Shown one piece after another: positions 24,977 through 34,819 of a stretch of 64,000 nt of DNA. A program made the position numbers and the translations under genes. How positions within the stretch are numbered: position 1 is the stretch's first letter; each line of letters opens with the position of its first letter. The DNA is from Pseudomonadota bacterium (GTDB taxonomy: Bacteria > Pseudomonadota > Gammaproteobacteria > Burkholderiales > Burkholderiaceae_C): the NCBI GenBank assembly GCA_963205115.1, contig CAUJHV010000064.1, positions 158,191 through 222,190 on the forward strand. The letters are read 5' to 3'. The notes under the pieces are model-generated. The model ran no database searches. It was not told the origin of the DNA and saw only the letters and a list, made by a program, of their open reading frames with translations.

Positions 24977-27817
24977 TCAGCAAGCGGCCGACGCAGCATG
25001 GCTGCGCCCGCCGCCAAAACTCAGTTGCGCAGGCGGCTCGCCACCCGCGCGCAGGCGCACGGCGCAGTACTTCAGCTCGGGAATCTTGGCCGCGGGGTCC
25101 AGCGCCGGGTTGGTCAGGCGGTTGATGGCTGCCTCGTACCAGCAGAAGGCCACGAACACCGCGCCCACCGGCGTGCTGTCGTCCGCGCGGGCATAGAGCG
25201 TGACCTGGCCGCGGCGCGATTGAATCGTCAGGCATTGGCCCGGCGCAATGCCCAGACGCTGCATGTCGGCCGGGTGCACCAGCGCGACCGGATCGGGCTC
25301 GAGGGCATCCAGCACGCCCGAGCGCCGCGTCATGCTGCCCGTGTGCCAGTGTTCGAGCTGCCGGCCGGTGATCAGCACCATCGGGTACTCGGCGTCGGGG
25401 CGTTCGTCAGCCGGGATCAGGTCGGCCGGCACAAAACGTCCGCGACCGTCCGCGGTGGGGAAGTCGTCCGTGAAGATGATCGGGTGCCCAGGTTCGTCCT
25501 CGCGGTGCACCGGGTAGGTCACCGCCGACTCCGCCTGCAGCCGCGCCCAGCTGATGCCTTCGATGCTGTGCATCACGTGGCGCATCTCCTCGAAGACGGC
25601 CTGCACCGCGGCTTCGCCTTCGCCGTAGCTCCAGTGCAGGCCCAGGCCGCGGGCCATCTGGCTGACGATCCACAGGTCCTGACGCGCATCACCCGGCGGC
25701 TGCAGGGCCTGGCGGCCGAGTTGCACCGTGCGATCGGTATTCGTGAAGCTGCCGGTCTTCTCCGGGAATGCGGAAGCCGGCAACACCACGTCGGCCAGGG
25801 CCGCGGTCTCGGTCAGGAAGATATCCTGCACGACCAGCATCTCCAGCGAGGCGAGCGCCTGCCGCGCATGGTTGGCGTCGGGGTCGCTCATCGCCGGGTT
25901 TTCGCCCAGGATGTACATGCCGCGCACCTGCCCGGCGAGGATGGCCTTCATCACCTCGACCACGGTCAGACCCGGGCGCGGGTCGAGTTGCGACTCGGGC
26001 ACGCCCCAGGCCTGCGCCATGCGCGCACGCGCACCGGGCTCGGTGACGCGCTGGTAATCGGGGTACATCATCGGGATCAGCCCCGCATCGGACGCACCCT
26101 GCACGTTGTTCTGCCCGCGCAGCGGATGCAAGCCGGTGCCGGGCCGGCCGATCTGGCCCGTCATCAGCGCCAGCGCGATCAGGCAGCGCGCGTTGTCCGT
26201 GCCGTGCACGTGCTGGCTCACGCCCATGCCCCAGAGGATCATGGACGCGCGGCTGGTGGCGTAGGCCCGGGCCACTTCGCGGATGGTGTCGGCCGGGATG
26301 CCGCAGATCGGCGCCATGGCTTCCGGCGCATAGGCTTGCACGTTGGCGGCCAGCGCCTCGTAGCCGGAGGTGCGGTCGGCGATGAAGCCCTTGTCGACCA
26401 GGCCCTCGGCGACGATGACATGCATCATCGCGTTGAGCAGCGCCACGTCGCTGTCGGCCTTGAATGGCAGCCAGCGCCAGGCGTGACGGACGAGTTCGTT
26501 GCGGCGCGGGTCCATCACCACCAGCTTCGTGCCGGCCTTCACCGCGTTCTTGATCCAGCTCGCGCCCACGGGATGGTTCACACCGGGATTGGCACCGATG
26601 ACGATGACCAGCTCGGCCTGCGTCACGTCCATCACCGGGTTGCTCACCGCACCGGAGCCCAGGCCCTCCAGCAGCGCCGTCACGCTGGACGCGTGGCACA
26701 GCCGCGTGCAGTGGTCGACGTTGTTGCTGCCGAAGCCCAGGCGCACGAGTTTCTGGAACAGGTACGCCTCTTCGTTGCTGCACTTGGCCGAGCCGAAGCC
26801 CGCCAGCGCCTGCGGCCCTTGGGTGTCGCGGATGCGCGCCAGGCCGCCGCTGGCCATCTGCAGCGCCTCTTCCCAGCTGGCTTCGCGGAAATACTGCAGC
26901 ACCTGCGCCGGCTCGATGGAGGCATCGGCACGCTTGGGCGCATCGGCGCGGCGGATCAGCGGGCGCGTCAGGCGGTGCGGGTGGCTCACGTAATCAAAGC
27001 CGTAGCGCCCCTTGACGCACAGCCGCCCGTGGTTCGCCGGGCCGTCGCGGCCCTGCACGTGCACGATGCGGTTGTCCTGCACCGTGTAGCTCAGCTGGCA
27101 GCCGACACCGCAGTACGGGCAGACGGAATCCACCGTCTTGGCGTCGACCGCCGGCTGCACCGCCGCCGCGTTGGACAGCGCGCCCGTGGGGCAGACCTGC
27201 ACGCACTCGCCACAGGCCACGCAGGTGGACGCGCCCATCGGGTCGTCCATGTCGAAGACGATCTGCGCATGGCCGCCGCGGTGGGCCAGGCCGATGACGT
27301 CGTTGACCTGCTCGTCGCGGCAGGCGCGCAGGCAGCGCGTGCACTGGATGCAGGCGTCCAGGTTGACCGCGATGGCCGGGTGCGAGGCGTCTGTCGCGAC
27401 GCGCTCACGCGGCGCAAAACGCGGACGGCCCAGCTGCAGGTGCGCGGCCCAGCGGTCGACCTCGTTGTTGCGCGTGTAGGGCGCCTCGACCATGTCCGAT
27501 TGCAGCAGTTCGACCACCATGCGCTGCGCCGCCACGGCGCGCGGGCTGGCGGTCTGCACCTGCATGCCGGCGGTGGGCAGGCGGCAGCAGGCGGCGGCCA
27601 AGCTGCGTTCGCCGTTGATTTCGACCATGCAGGCACGGCAGTTGCCGGCCGGCTCCAGGCCGTCGGTCCAGCACAGGTGCGGCACGTCAATGCCTTCGCG
27701 GCGGGCGACCTGCAGCAGCGGTTCGTCGGCACGCGCGGCGACCTCGCGGCCATCGAGCGTGAAGCGCACGGTCGGCGCATCGAGGCGGGCGCGTTCGGCG
27801 CGGGTGGCGGCATTCAT
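24977..27817 (-). CDS. fdwA: NAD-dependent formate dehydrogenase, alpha (catalytic) subunit
   Basis: The product has 946 residues. It carries a NuoG-like front with a 2Fe-2S site (C49, C60, C63, C77 or C78) and two 4Fe-4S sites (C156/159/162/166 and C199/202/205/209), then the MopB domain with its 4Fe-4S (C233, C236, C240, C267). The Mo/W ligand is Cys374 in HCTRLCHASSV, a Cys rather than selenocysteine form. It oxidises formate to CO2 in the cytoplasm and passes electrons to the FdwB subunit. The length and two-subunit layout resemble the tungsten FDH1 of Methylobacterium and FdwAB of Cupriavidus; whether Mo or W is used cannot be read from sequence. Confidence 0.88.
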   Translation of the reverse strand: MNAATRAERARLDAPTVRFTLDGREVAARADEPLLQVARREGIDVPHLCWTDGLEPAGNCRACMVEINGERSLAAACCRLPTAGMQVQTASPRAVAAQRMVVELLQSDMVEAPYTRNNEVDRWAAHLQLGRPRFAPRERVATDASHPAIAVNLDACIQCTRCLRACRDEQVNDVIGLAHRGGHAQIVFDMDDPMGASTCVACGECVQVCPTGALSNAAAVQPAVDAKTVDSVCPYCGVGCQLSYTVQDNRIVHVQGRDGPANHGRLCVKGRYGFDYVSHPHRLTRPLIRRADAPKRADASIEPAQVLQYFREASWEEALQMASGGLARIRDTQGPQALAGFGSAKCSNEEAYLFQKLVRLGFGSNNVDHCTRLCHASSVTALLEGLGSGAVSNPVMDVTQAELVIVIGANPGVNHPVGASWIKNAVKAGTKLVVMDPRRNELVRHAWRWLPFKADSDVALLNAMMHVIVAEGLVDKGFIADRTSGYEALAANVQAYAPEAMAPICGIPADTIREVARAYATSRASMILWGMGVSQHVHGTDNARCLIALALMTGQIGRPGTGLHPLRGQNNVQGASDAGLIPMMYPDYQRVTEPGARARMAQAWGVPESQLDPRPGLTVVEVMKAILAGQVRGMYILGENPAMSDPDANHARQALASLEMLVVQDIFLTETAALADVVLPASAFPEKTGSFTNTDRTVQLGRQALQPPGDARQDLWIVSQMARGLGLHWSYGEGEAAVQAVFEEMRHVMHSIEGISWARLQAESAVTYPVHREDEPGHPIIFTDDFPTADGRGRFVPADLIPADERPDAEYPMVLITGRQLEHWHTGSMTRRSGVLDALEPDPVALVHPADMQRLGIAPGQCLTIQSRRGQVTLYARADDSTPVGAVFVAFCWYEAAINRLTNPALDPAAKIPELKYCAVRLRAGGEPPAQLSFGGGRSHAASAAC

Positions 27818-27857
27818 GGGTGCGGGCTTTCTGCAGCGCGGCGCAGAGGGGCGGTAT

Positions 27858-29573
27858 TCAAGGGGTGTCAAGTTCGTGCGCGAAGTGCGCGATGACACCG
27901 TCGACCACGTTCGGCGCGGCCTGGCCCAGGCCGCAGATCGACGCGTCGCGCATCACCTGCGAGAGCTCGCGCAGCAGTGACAAGTCCCAGCGCGGCTGCG
28001 CGATCAGCGCGCTGGCCTTGGCCGTGCCCACGCGGCAGGGCGTGCACTGGCCGCAGGACTCGTCCTCGAAGAAGGCCATGACGTTGCGCGCGGCGTCCAC
28101 CGCGCGGTCGACCTGCGACAGCACGATCACCGCGGCGGATCCGATGAAGCAGCCGTGCGGCTGCAGGGTGTCGAAATCCAGCGGAATGTCGGCCATCGAC
28201 GCCGGAAGGATGCCCCCCGAGGCACCGCCCGGCAGGTAGGCATACAGCACATGGCCGTCGGCCATGCCACCACAGTATTCGTCGACCAGCTCGCGCAGCG
28301 TGATGCCCGCCGGCGCCAGCTTGACACCCGGCTCGCGCACGCGCCCGCTGACCGAGAAGCTGCGCAGCCCTTTGCGGCCGTGCCGGCCGTGCGAGGCGAA
28401 CCAGTCCGCGCCGCGTTCGATGATCTCGCGCACCGCATACAGCGTCTCGAAGTTGTGCTCCAGCGTCGGGCGGCCGAACAGGCCCACCTCGGCCACGTAG
28501 GGCGGACGCAGCCGCGGCATGCCACGCTTGCCTTCGATCGATTCGATCATCGCGGACTCTTCGCCGCAGATGTAGGCCCCGGCGCCGCGGCGCAGTTCCA
28601 CGGCCGGCAGGCCCGGCGCGGGCGGCTCGGCGGCCAGTGCGTCCAGCGCCCGCTGCAGCAGCGCACGGCAGCCGTGGTATTCGTCCCGCAGGTAGATGTA
28701 GATCTTCTCGACACCCACCGCCCAGGCCGCAATGAACATGCCCTCGAGGAAGCGGTGCGGATCGCGTTCCAGGTACCAGCGGTCCTTGAAGGTGCCGGGC
28801 TCGCCTTCGTCGATATTCACGGCCATCAGCCGCGGTGCGGCCTGGCTGCGCACGATGCGCCACTTGCGCCCGGCCGGAAAGCCTGCGCCGCCCAGGCCGC
28901 GCAAGCCTGCGTGTTCCAGCGTGGTGATCAGGTCGTCGGCCTGCCGCTGGCCCGCCACGCAGGCCTGCAGCAGGGCATACCCGCCGTCGGCGAGGTACGC
29001 GGCCAGCGGGATGGCGGCCGGCTGCGGCTGCGTCTTTGCACCGGCGGCCACCTGGGCCTGCACGGCCTGCGGCGTCGCGTGCGGCACTGCGTGCTGGTGC
29101 ACCACCGCCACCGGCGCCTGTTCGCATCGGCCCACGCAGGGCGCGGGAATCACGCGCACCTCTCGGCCCAGGAGGTCGGGCAGGCGCTGCAGCAGATCGC
29201 GCGCGCCGGCCATCTCGCAGGACAGCCCGCTGCACACGCGCACGGTCAGCGCTGCGGGCTCGGGCAGCCGACCGTCCGGGCCTTCCTTCACGACCTCGAA
29301 GTGGTGATAGAAGCTCGCGACCTCGTAGACCTCGGCCTGCGAGAGCTTCATGAGTTCGGCCAGCGCGGCCAGATGCGGCGCGGGCAGTTGCAGCTTCGCA
29401 TCCTGGATGCGGTGCAGGTACTCGATCAGGCGATCGCGCCGCAACGCGGTTTCACCGACGAGCAGGCGAACCTCGTCCAGGATCTCCGGCGAGGCCCGGC
29501 GTCCGCGCGGCGCCTGGCGCTTGCGGGCTTGCCCGCTGTCGGGGCGCTGGTGGATGGGAATGACGGTGGACAT
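27858..29573 (-). CDS. fdwB: NAD-dependent formate dehydrogenase, beta subunit (NuoE-NuoF fusion)
   Basis: The product has 571 residues and fuses two functions. Residues 25-155 are NuoE-like with the thioredoxin-like 2Fe-2S site C114/C119/C146/C150. Residues 190-565 are NuoF-like: FMN site RGLGGAGFPAGRKW (225-238), NAD site GAGAYICGEESAMIESIEGK (330-349) and 4Fe-4S cysteines C507, C510, C513 and C547. It accepts formate-derived electrons from FdwA and reduces NAD+. In fdsGBA-type enzymes these parts are two proteins, so the fusion supports a two-subunit FDH. An inverted repeat GGCGAC / GTCGCC (29574-29593) abuts the start codon, and no good ribosome-binding site is visible. Confidence 0.9.
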   Translation of the reverse strand: MSTVIPIHQRPDSGQARKRQAPRGRRASPEILDEVRLLVGETALRRDRLIEYLHRIQDAKLQLPAPHLAALAELMKLSQAEVYEVASFYHHFEVVKEGPDGRLPEPAALTVRVCSGLSCEMAGARDLLQRLPDLLGREVRVIPAPCVGRCEQAPVAVVHQHAVPHATPQAVQAQVAAGAKTQPQPAAIPLAAYLADGGYALLQACVAGQRQADDLITTLEHAGLRGLGGAGFPAGRKWRIVRSQAAPRLMAVNIDEGEPGTFKDRWYLERDPHRFLEGMFIAAWAVGVEKIYIYLRDEYHGCRALLQRALDALAAEPPAPGLPAVELRRGAGAYICGEESAMIESIEGKRGMPRLRPPYVAEVGLFGRPTLEHNFETLYAVREIIERGADWFASHGRHGRKGLRSFSVSGRVREPGVKLAPAGITLRELVDEYCGGMADGHVLYAYLPGGASGGILPASMADIPLDFDTLQPHGCFIGSAAVIVLSQVDRAVDAARNVMAFFEDESCGQCTPCRVGTAKASALIAQPRWDLSLLRELSQVMRDASICGLGQAAPNVVDGVIAHFAHELDTP

Positions 29574-29681
29574 GGCGACGGCGTGTGGTCGCCTAGGTTA
29601 ACGCAGCCGTCCGCCGCGGATTCGGCCGCCATGCCTGGATCCCGCCCGCCGCGAACGCGCGCCGCGCCGCGCGGTTGCCGC

Positions 29682-30773
29682 TCAGGTCGTCTTGCTGACC
29701 GTGATGGTCGGGAACTTGGACGAATAGTCCTTCGCACGGGCGGCGATCTTGATCGCCACCGTGCGCGCCACGGCCATGTAGAGCTTGGCGATCTCGCCGT
29801 CCGGCTGTGCGGCCACCGTGGGCGTGCCGCTGTCGGCCTGCACGCGGATGCCCATGTTCAGGGGCAGCGAGCCCAGCATGTCCACACCGAACTGCGCCGC
29901 CATCTTCGCGCCGCCGTCGGCACCGAAGATGTGCTCGACATGCCCGCAGTTGGGGCAGCAGTAGACCGCCATGTTTTCCACGATGCCCAGGATGGGCACG
30001 CCGACCTTCTGGAACATGCTGATGCCCTTCTTGGCGTCGATCAGCGCGATGTCCTGCGGCGTGGTCACGATCACGGCGCCGGTCAGCGGCACGCGCTGGC
30101 TCAGCGTCAGCGCGATGTCGCCGGTGCCCGGGGGCATGTCGACCAACAGGTAGTCCAGATCGCCCCAGTTCGTCTGGCGCAGGAGCTGGTCCAGCGCCTG
30201 GGTGGCCATGGGGCCGCGCCAGATCATGGCCTGATCGTCGTCGACCAGGAAGCCGATCGACATGACCTGCACGCCGTGGTTCTCCAGCGGCTCCATGGTC
30301 TGGCCATCGGCGCTTTCGGGGCGGCCGGTGATGCCCATCATCATCGGCTGGCTGGGGCCGTAGATGTCCGCGTCCAGGATGCCCACGCGCGCGCCTTCGG
30401 CGGCCAGCGCCAGCGCCAGGTTGACAGCCGTGGTGCTCTTGCCCACGCCGCCCTTGCCCGAGGCCACGGCGATGACGTTCTTGACACGCGGCAGCAGCTG
30501 CACGCCGCGCTGCACGCCGTGCGCAACGACCTTCCAGCCGACGTTGACGCTGACGTTTTCCACGCCGGCCACCGTGCGCGCGGCCGCGATCAGCGCCTTG
30601 CGCAGGGACGCCACCTGGCTCTTGGCCGGATAGCCCAGCTCGACATCGAAAGCCACGTCGCCTCCCTCGACCCGCAGGTTCTTGACCTGCTTGGTGGAGA
30701 CCAGGTCAGCGCCCGTATTCGGATCAACGACGGTTTGAAGGGCCTTCAGCAGGGCCTGCTCGGAAACGGACAT
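29682..30773 (-). CDS. apbC: iron-sulfur cluster carrier protein ApbC (Mrp/NBP35 family)
   Basis: The product has 363 residues. An N-terminal MIP18/DUF59 domain (1-90) precedes a P-loop domain with the deviant Walker A SGKGGVGKST (105-114) and the C-terminal CPNC motif that holds the bridging Fe-S cluster. It delivers 4Fe-4S clusters to apoproteins in the cytoplasm. It diverges from metG, a common betaproteobacterial arrangement, so its position upstream of the Fe-S-rich formate dehydrogenase may be coincidental. The 108-bp gap to fdwB could contain a separate promoter. Confidence 0.94.
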   Translation of the reverse strand: MSVSEQALLKALQTVVDPNTGADLVSTKQVKNLRVEGGDVAFDVELGYPAKSQVASLRKALIAAARTVAGVENVSVNVGWKVVAHGVQRGVQLLPRVKNVIAVASGKGGVGKSTTAVNLALALAAEGARVGILDADIYGPSQPMMMGITGRPESADGQTMEPLENHGVQVMSIGFLVDDDQAMIWRGPMATQALDQLLRQTNWGDLDYLLVDMPPGTGDIALTLSQRVPLTGAVIVTTPQDIALIDAKKGISMFQKVGVPILGIVENMAVYCCPNCGHVEHIFGADGGAKMAAQFGVDMLGSLPLNMGIRVQADSGTPTVAAQPDGEIAKLYMAVARTVAIKIAARAKDYSSKFPTITVSKTT

Positions 30774-30979
30774 GGTGGGGAACTCGGCGGGTGGAAGGTG
30801 GGAGGGGAAGCTGTGAAGACGGCGACACGCCGACTGGCTGCAGTCTATCGGCCCGACGCAGCCCGGCCGCGCCGCGGGGGATTGCGAAGCGACGAGGCCG
30901 ACCCGACAAGGGCGACGCGACCAGGGCGGCGCGCGCCGTGGTCGGCCCGCGTCAGTCGCGCTCCCTAGAATCCGGACCC

Positions 30980-33028
30980 ATGGCCCGCAAACTCTTCGTC
31001 ACCACCGCCCTGCCCTACGCCAACGCCGCATTCCACATCGGCCACATGATGGAATACATCCAGGCCGACATCTGGGTGCGTTTCCAGCGCATGCGCGGCC
31101 ACGAGGTGCAATTCGTCTGCGCCGACGACGCCCACGGCGCGCCGATCATGATCGCCGCGGAAAAAGCCGGCCTCACGCCGCAGGCCTTCGTCGCGCAGAT
31201 CGCCGGCGGCCGCAAGCAGTACCTCGACGGCTTCCACATCGCTTTCGACCACTGGCACTCCACCGACGCGCCCGAGAACCACGAGCTGGCGCAGGACATC
31301 TACCGCGCGCTGCAGCGCGAGGGCCTGATCACCGAGCGCGTGATCGAGCAGTTCTACGACCCCGACAAGGGCATGTTCCTGCCCGACCGCTTCATCAAGG
31401 GCGAATGCCCGAAATGCGGTGCCAAGGACCAGTACGGCGACAACTGCGAGGTCTGCGGCGCCGTCTACCAGCCCACCGATCTGAAGAACCCGTACTCGGC
31501 GCTGACCGGCGCCACGCCGGTGCTCAAGACCAGCACGCACTACTTCTTCCAGCTCAGCAGCCCGCGCGCCCTGGCCTTCCTCAAGGAATGGACCCAGACC
31601 CCCGGCCGGCTGCAGCCCGAGGTGCTGAACAAGATCTCCGAATGGTTCAGCGAGGACGAAGAGGGCAAGCCCACGCTGGCCGACTGGGACATCAGCCGCG
31701 ACGCGCCCTACTTCGGCATCCGCATCCCGGGCACCGAGGACAAGTATTTCTACGTCTGGCTCGATGCGCCGGTGGGTTATCTGGCCTCGCTGAAGGCCCG
31801 CCTGGGCGCGGCCTACGAGGGCTATGTGGCCGATCCGCAGGTCGAGCAGATCCACTTCATCGGCAAGGACATCGTCACCTTCCACACGCTGTTCTGGCCC
31901 GCGATGCTGCATTTCAGTGGCCGCAAGGTGCCCAACCACATCTTCGTGCACGGCTTCATCACCGTCAGCGGCGAGAAGATGAGCAAGAGCCGCGGCACCG
32001 GCATCTCGCCGCTGCGCTACCTGGAGCTCGGCATGAATGCGGAATGGCTGCGCTACTACATCGCCGCCAAGCTCAATGCGCGCGTCGAGGACATCGACTT
32101 CAATCCCGAAGACTTTGTCGCCCGCGTCAACAGCGACCTGGTCGGCAAGTACATCAACATCGCCAGCCGCGCCGCGGGCTTCCTGAGCAAGCGCTTCGGC
32201 GGCTCTCTCTCGGCCGATCTGGGGGTCGAGGGCCGCGTGCTGCTGGACGGCCTGCGTGCCCAGGCCGAGCACATTGCCGCGCTGTTCGAGGAACGCGAAT
32301 TCGGCAAGGCGCTGCGCGAGATCATGGCGCTGGCCGACCGTGTCAATGAATTCGTGGACCAGCACAAGCCCTGGGAACTGGCCAAGCAGGCCGGCCAGGA
32401 TGCGGCGCTGCACGACGTGTGCTCGGTGTGCATCGAGGCCTTCCGCCTGCTGACGATCTACCTCAAGCCCGTGCTGCCGGCGCTGGCCGCGCAGGTCGAG
32501 CAGTTCCTGGATGTCGCGCCGCTGGAATGGTCGGACGCCGCTCGCGCGCTCGGCCGCCACACCATCCGCCCGTACCAGCACCTGATGCAGCGTGCCGATG
32601 CGGCACACGTGGACAAGCTCTTCGATGCCCCGGCTGCGGCACCCGCGCCGGCGCCGCCCGCCCACCCCGGCGGCGAGCCCGTGGCCGCGCAGATCGGCAT
32701 CGACGACTTTGCCAAGATCGACCTGCGGCTGGCGCGCATCGTGAATGCCGAGCGTGTGGACGGCAGCGACAAGCTGCTGCGCCTGACCCTGGACGTCGGC
32801 GAAGGCCGCACGCGCAATGTCTTCTCCGGCATCCGCAGCGCCTTCGAACCCGAGGCCCTGATCGGCCGCATGACGGTCATGGTGGCCAACCTGGCGCCGC
32901 GCAAGATGAAGTTCGGCGTCAGCGAAGGCATGGTGCTGGCCGCCAGCCACGCCGACGAGAAGAACAACCCCGGGCTCTACCTGCTGGAGCCCGGCGCAGG
33001 TGCCATTCCAGGCCTGCGCGTGCGTTGA
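30980..33028 (+). CDS. metG: methionyl-tRNA synthetase
   Basis: The product has 682 residues. It is a class I synthetase with HIGH at 19-22, a zinc-binding knuckle (GECPKCGAKDQYGDNCEVCG) and KMSKS at 333-337. The C-terminal EMAP-II/tRNA-binding domain (from about residue 575, DDFAKIDLRLARIVNAERVD) is present, giving the dimeric form. It charges initiator and elongator tRNA-Met. The internal ATG at 30980 is preferred over an upstream one because MARKLFVTTALPYANAAFHI is the conserved start. A GC-rich hairpin at 33046-33069 lies at its convergent 3' end. Confidence 0.97.
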   Translation: MARKLFVTTALPYANAAFHIGHMMEYIQADIWVRFQRMRGHEVQFVCADDAHGAPIMIAAEKAGLTPQAFVAQIAGGRKQYLDGFHIAFDHWHSTDAPENHELAQDIYRALQREGLITERVIEQFYDPDKGMFLPDRFIKGECPKCGAKDQYGDNCEVCGAVYQPTDLKNPYSALTGATPVLKTSTHYFFQLSSPRALAFLKEWTQTPGRLQPEVLNKISEWFSEDEEGKPTLADWDISRDAPYFGIRIPGTEDKYFYVWLDAPVGYLASLKARLGAAYEGYVADPQVEQIHFIGKDIVTFHTLFWPAMLHFSGRKVPNHIFVHGFITVSGEKMSKSRGTGISPLRYLELGMNAEWLRYYIAAKLNARVEDIDFNPEDFVARVNSDLVGKYINIASRAAGFLSKRFGGSLSADLGVEGRVLLDGLRAQAEHIAALFEEREFGKALREIMALADRVNEFVDQHKPWELAKQAGQDAALHDVCSVCIEAFRLLTIYLKPVLPALAAQVEQFLDVAPLEWSDAARALGRHTIRPYQHLMQRADAAHVDKLFDAPAAAPAPAPPAHPGGEPVAAQIGIDDFAKIDLRLARIVNAERVDGSDKLLRLTLDVGEGRTRNVFSGIRSAFEPEALIGRMTVMVANLAPRKMKFGVSEGMVLAASHADEKNNPGLYLLEPGAGAIPGLRVR

Positions 33029-33033
33029 GTTCT

Positions 33034-34722
33034 TCAGCGCGGGCCGGCGCCGGCCTCTGAACCGGCGCCGCCCGACAGTGGCAGGAAGACGCTGAAACAC
33101 GAGCCCTGGCCCGGCGTGGCGTGCAACTCCACGCGGCCGCCGTGCGCCTTGGCGATCTGCTGGCACAGGCTCAGGCCCAGACCCGTGCCTTCGTACAGGC
33201 GCTGCGGGTGCAACCGCGAGAAGGGCTTGAACAGCCGCGGGATGTCCGCCTCGGCGATGCCGATGCCGTTGTCGGCCACGCTGATCACGTGCCCGCCGGC
33301 CAAGCGTTCGGCGCGCACGATCACAACCGGCTGGCGCCCGGGCGGCACGAACTTCAGCGCATTGGCCAGCAGGTTCTGGAACAGAAGCGACAGCAACGAC
33401 GGGTGCCCGCGCACGACGGGCAAGGGGCCGACATCGACGCGTCCGCGGCTGCTGGCCAGGCTGCCGGCCAGGAGCTCGAGCACCTCCGCCACGGTGCGCT
33501 GAAGGTCCACGTCGACCAGCGGCTCGCGCTCCTCGGCGCGAAGCCGCGCATGGCGCAGCACGTCGTCCAGCAGGTGGCGCATGCGCTGGCCCGCCTGGCT
33601 CATCAGCCGCAGGTATTCGCGCGAATCGGCGCTCAGCGCATCGCCCGCATCCTGCTGCAGCAGGCCACCGAACTGGGTCATCGTATTCAGCGGCTCGCGC
33701 AGGTCGTGCGAGGCCATGTGCACGAAGTGCTCCAGACGTTCGTTGGCCTGCTCCAGTTCGGCCGTTCGCGCCTGCAGTGCCGCTCGGCCGTCCAGCATCG
33801 CGGCCATCGTGGAAGCCAGCAGCTGCGCCGGCAGCATCGCCGCCGCAAAGGCCAGGTAGATGAAGCCGTGCTCCCAGTTCGCCTGCACCGGGGGCGGCAC
33901 GAACAGCCCCAGCGCGAGCGCCGTCGCACCCGTGACCGAGGCCACCAGCGTCAGCACGCAGGCCGGCAGCATCGGCAGCACCATGGCGCCCAGCAGCAGG
34001 GGCAAGGAGATGAAGATGATCGGGAAGCGCACCGTCGTCAGCGCCCACAGGGTCACGGCGATCGTGACCGGCAGCATCGCCGCCAGCCGCCAGTCGAGCA
34101 GCTCGCGCCGGCGCACCGCGGCCGGCGTGCGCAGCCACAGGCACACCAGCATCAGCAGCGACAGCGCCCCCAGCACCGAGCCCTCGAACCACTGCAGCCA
34201 GATGTCGGCGGCGGACATGTCCGGACGCTGTCCCAGGGCCCAGGCGCCCAGCAGCCCACCTGGCACCTGAGGCAACACGCCGCCCAGCAGCAGCAGGCGC
34301 AACACGGTCCACGGGGTGCGCAAATTCGCCGTGTGCATGCCGGCGCGACGCAGCAGCGCGACCGCCATCGCGATCTCCGCCAGATTGGCCACCAGGAAGG
34401 CCGCAGCCAGCGGGAGATCCAGATTCCAGACCAGGTTGGCGGCGAGGTTGGCGCAGGCCACGGACAACCAGGTGGCAAGCGCCGCGCGCGTGGACCGCAG
34501 GTGCAGCAGCACGCCGACCGCCAGTGCATTGGGGTACCAGATGGTCGCGATGCTGCCGGGCTGGCGCGACAGGTACAGCGACAGTGTCGCCGTCAGCACG
34601 TAGGCCAGCCCCAGCCAGAGCGCCGATCGCAGCGGGCGGGTGTCGGGTCCGGCAACGGCTTCGATCGGCCGCGGCCCCGCCACCGCGGTCGCCAGGCCGT
34701 CGGGCCGCGGCCAGCCGGTCAT
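33034..34722 (-). CDS. MASE1-domain sensor histidine kinase
   Basis: The product has 562 residues. Residues 30-310 are an integral membrane sensor of the MASE1 type (eight or more helices, IWYPNALAVG near the start). HisKA follows (MASHDLREPLNTM, H339) and then HATPase (DNGIGIAEADIPRLFKPFSR, GTGLGLSLCQ). The dimerisation helix is short and phytochrome-kinase-like. It phosphorylates a partner receiver; the single-domain receiver encoded 97 bp upstream on the same strand is the obvious candidate. The signal is unknown. Confidence 0.88.
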   Translation of the reverse strand: MTGWPRPDGLATAVAGPRPIEAVAGPDTRPLRSALWLGLAYVLTATLSLYLSRQPGSIATIWYPNALAVGVLLHLRSTRAALATWLSVACANLAANLVWNLDLPLAAAFLVANLAEIAMAVALLRRAGMHTANLRTPWTVLRLLLLGGVLPQVPGGLLGAWALGQRPDMSAADIWLQWFEGSVLGALSLLMLVCLWLRTPAAVRRRELLDWRLAAMLPVTIAVTLWALTTVRFPIIFISLPLLLGAMVLPMLPACVLTLVASVTGATALALGLFVPPPVQANWEHGFIYLAFAAAMLPAQLLASTMAAMLDGRAALQARTAELEQANERLEHFVHMASHDLREPLNTMTQFGGLLQQDAGDALSADSREYLRLMSQAGQRMRHLLDDVLRHARLRAEEREPLVDVDLQRTVAEVLELLAGSLASSRGRVDVGPLPVVRGHPSLLSLLFQNLLANALKFVPPGRQPVVIVRAERLAGGHVISVADNGIGIAEADIPRLFKPFSRLHPQRLYEGTGLGLSLCQQIAKAHGGRVELHATPGQGSCFSVFLPLSGGAGSEAGAGPR

Positions 34723-34819
34723 GTCCAGTCCCTAAGGCCCGACGGCCGCGTGCCGCAGGGCCGCCGCGCACGCACCCGGGCCACACGGGACACGCCGGCG
34801 CGAGCAAGCCGGTGCACGC

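Noticed and set aside
33046..33069. GC-rich hairpin between metG and the MASE1 kinase as a terminator.
   Set aside because: The stem is perfect but no T-run follows on either strand, and it lies inside the 3' end of the kinase gene.
24830..34807. Long open frames of over 900 codons opposite fdwA, fdwB, apbC and metG.
   Set aside because: They lie antisense to well-supported enzymes with full motifs, have His/Arg/Ala-rich products and no family resemblance; high GC leaves the antisense frames open.
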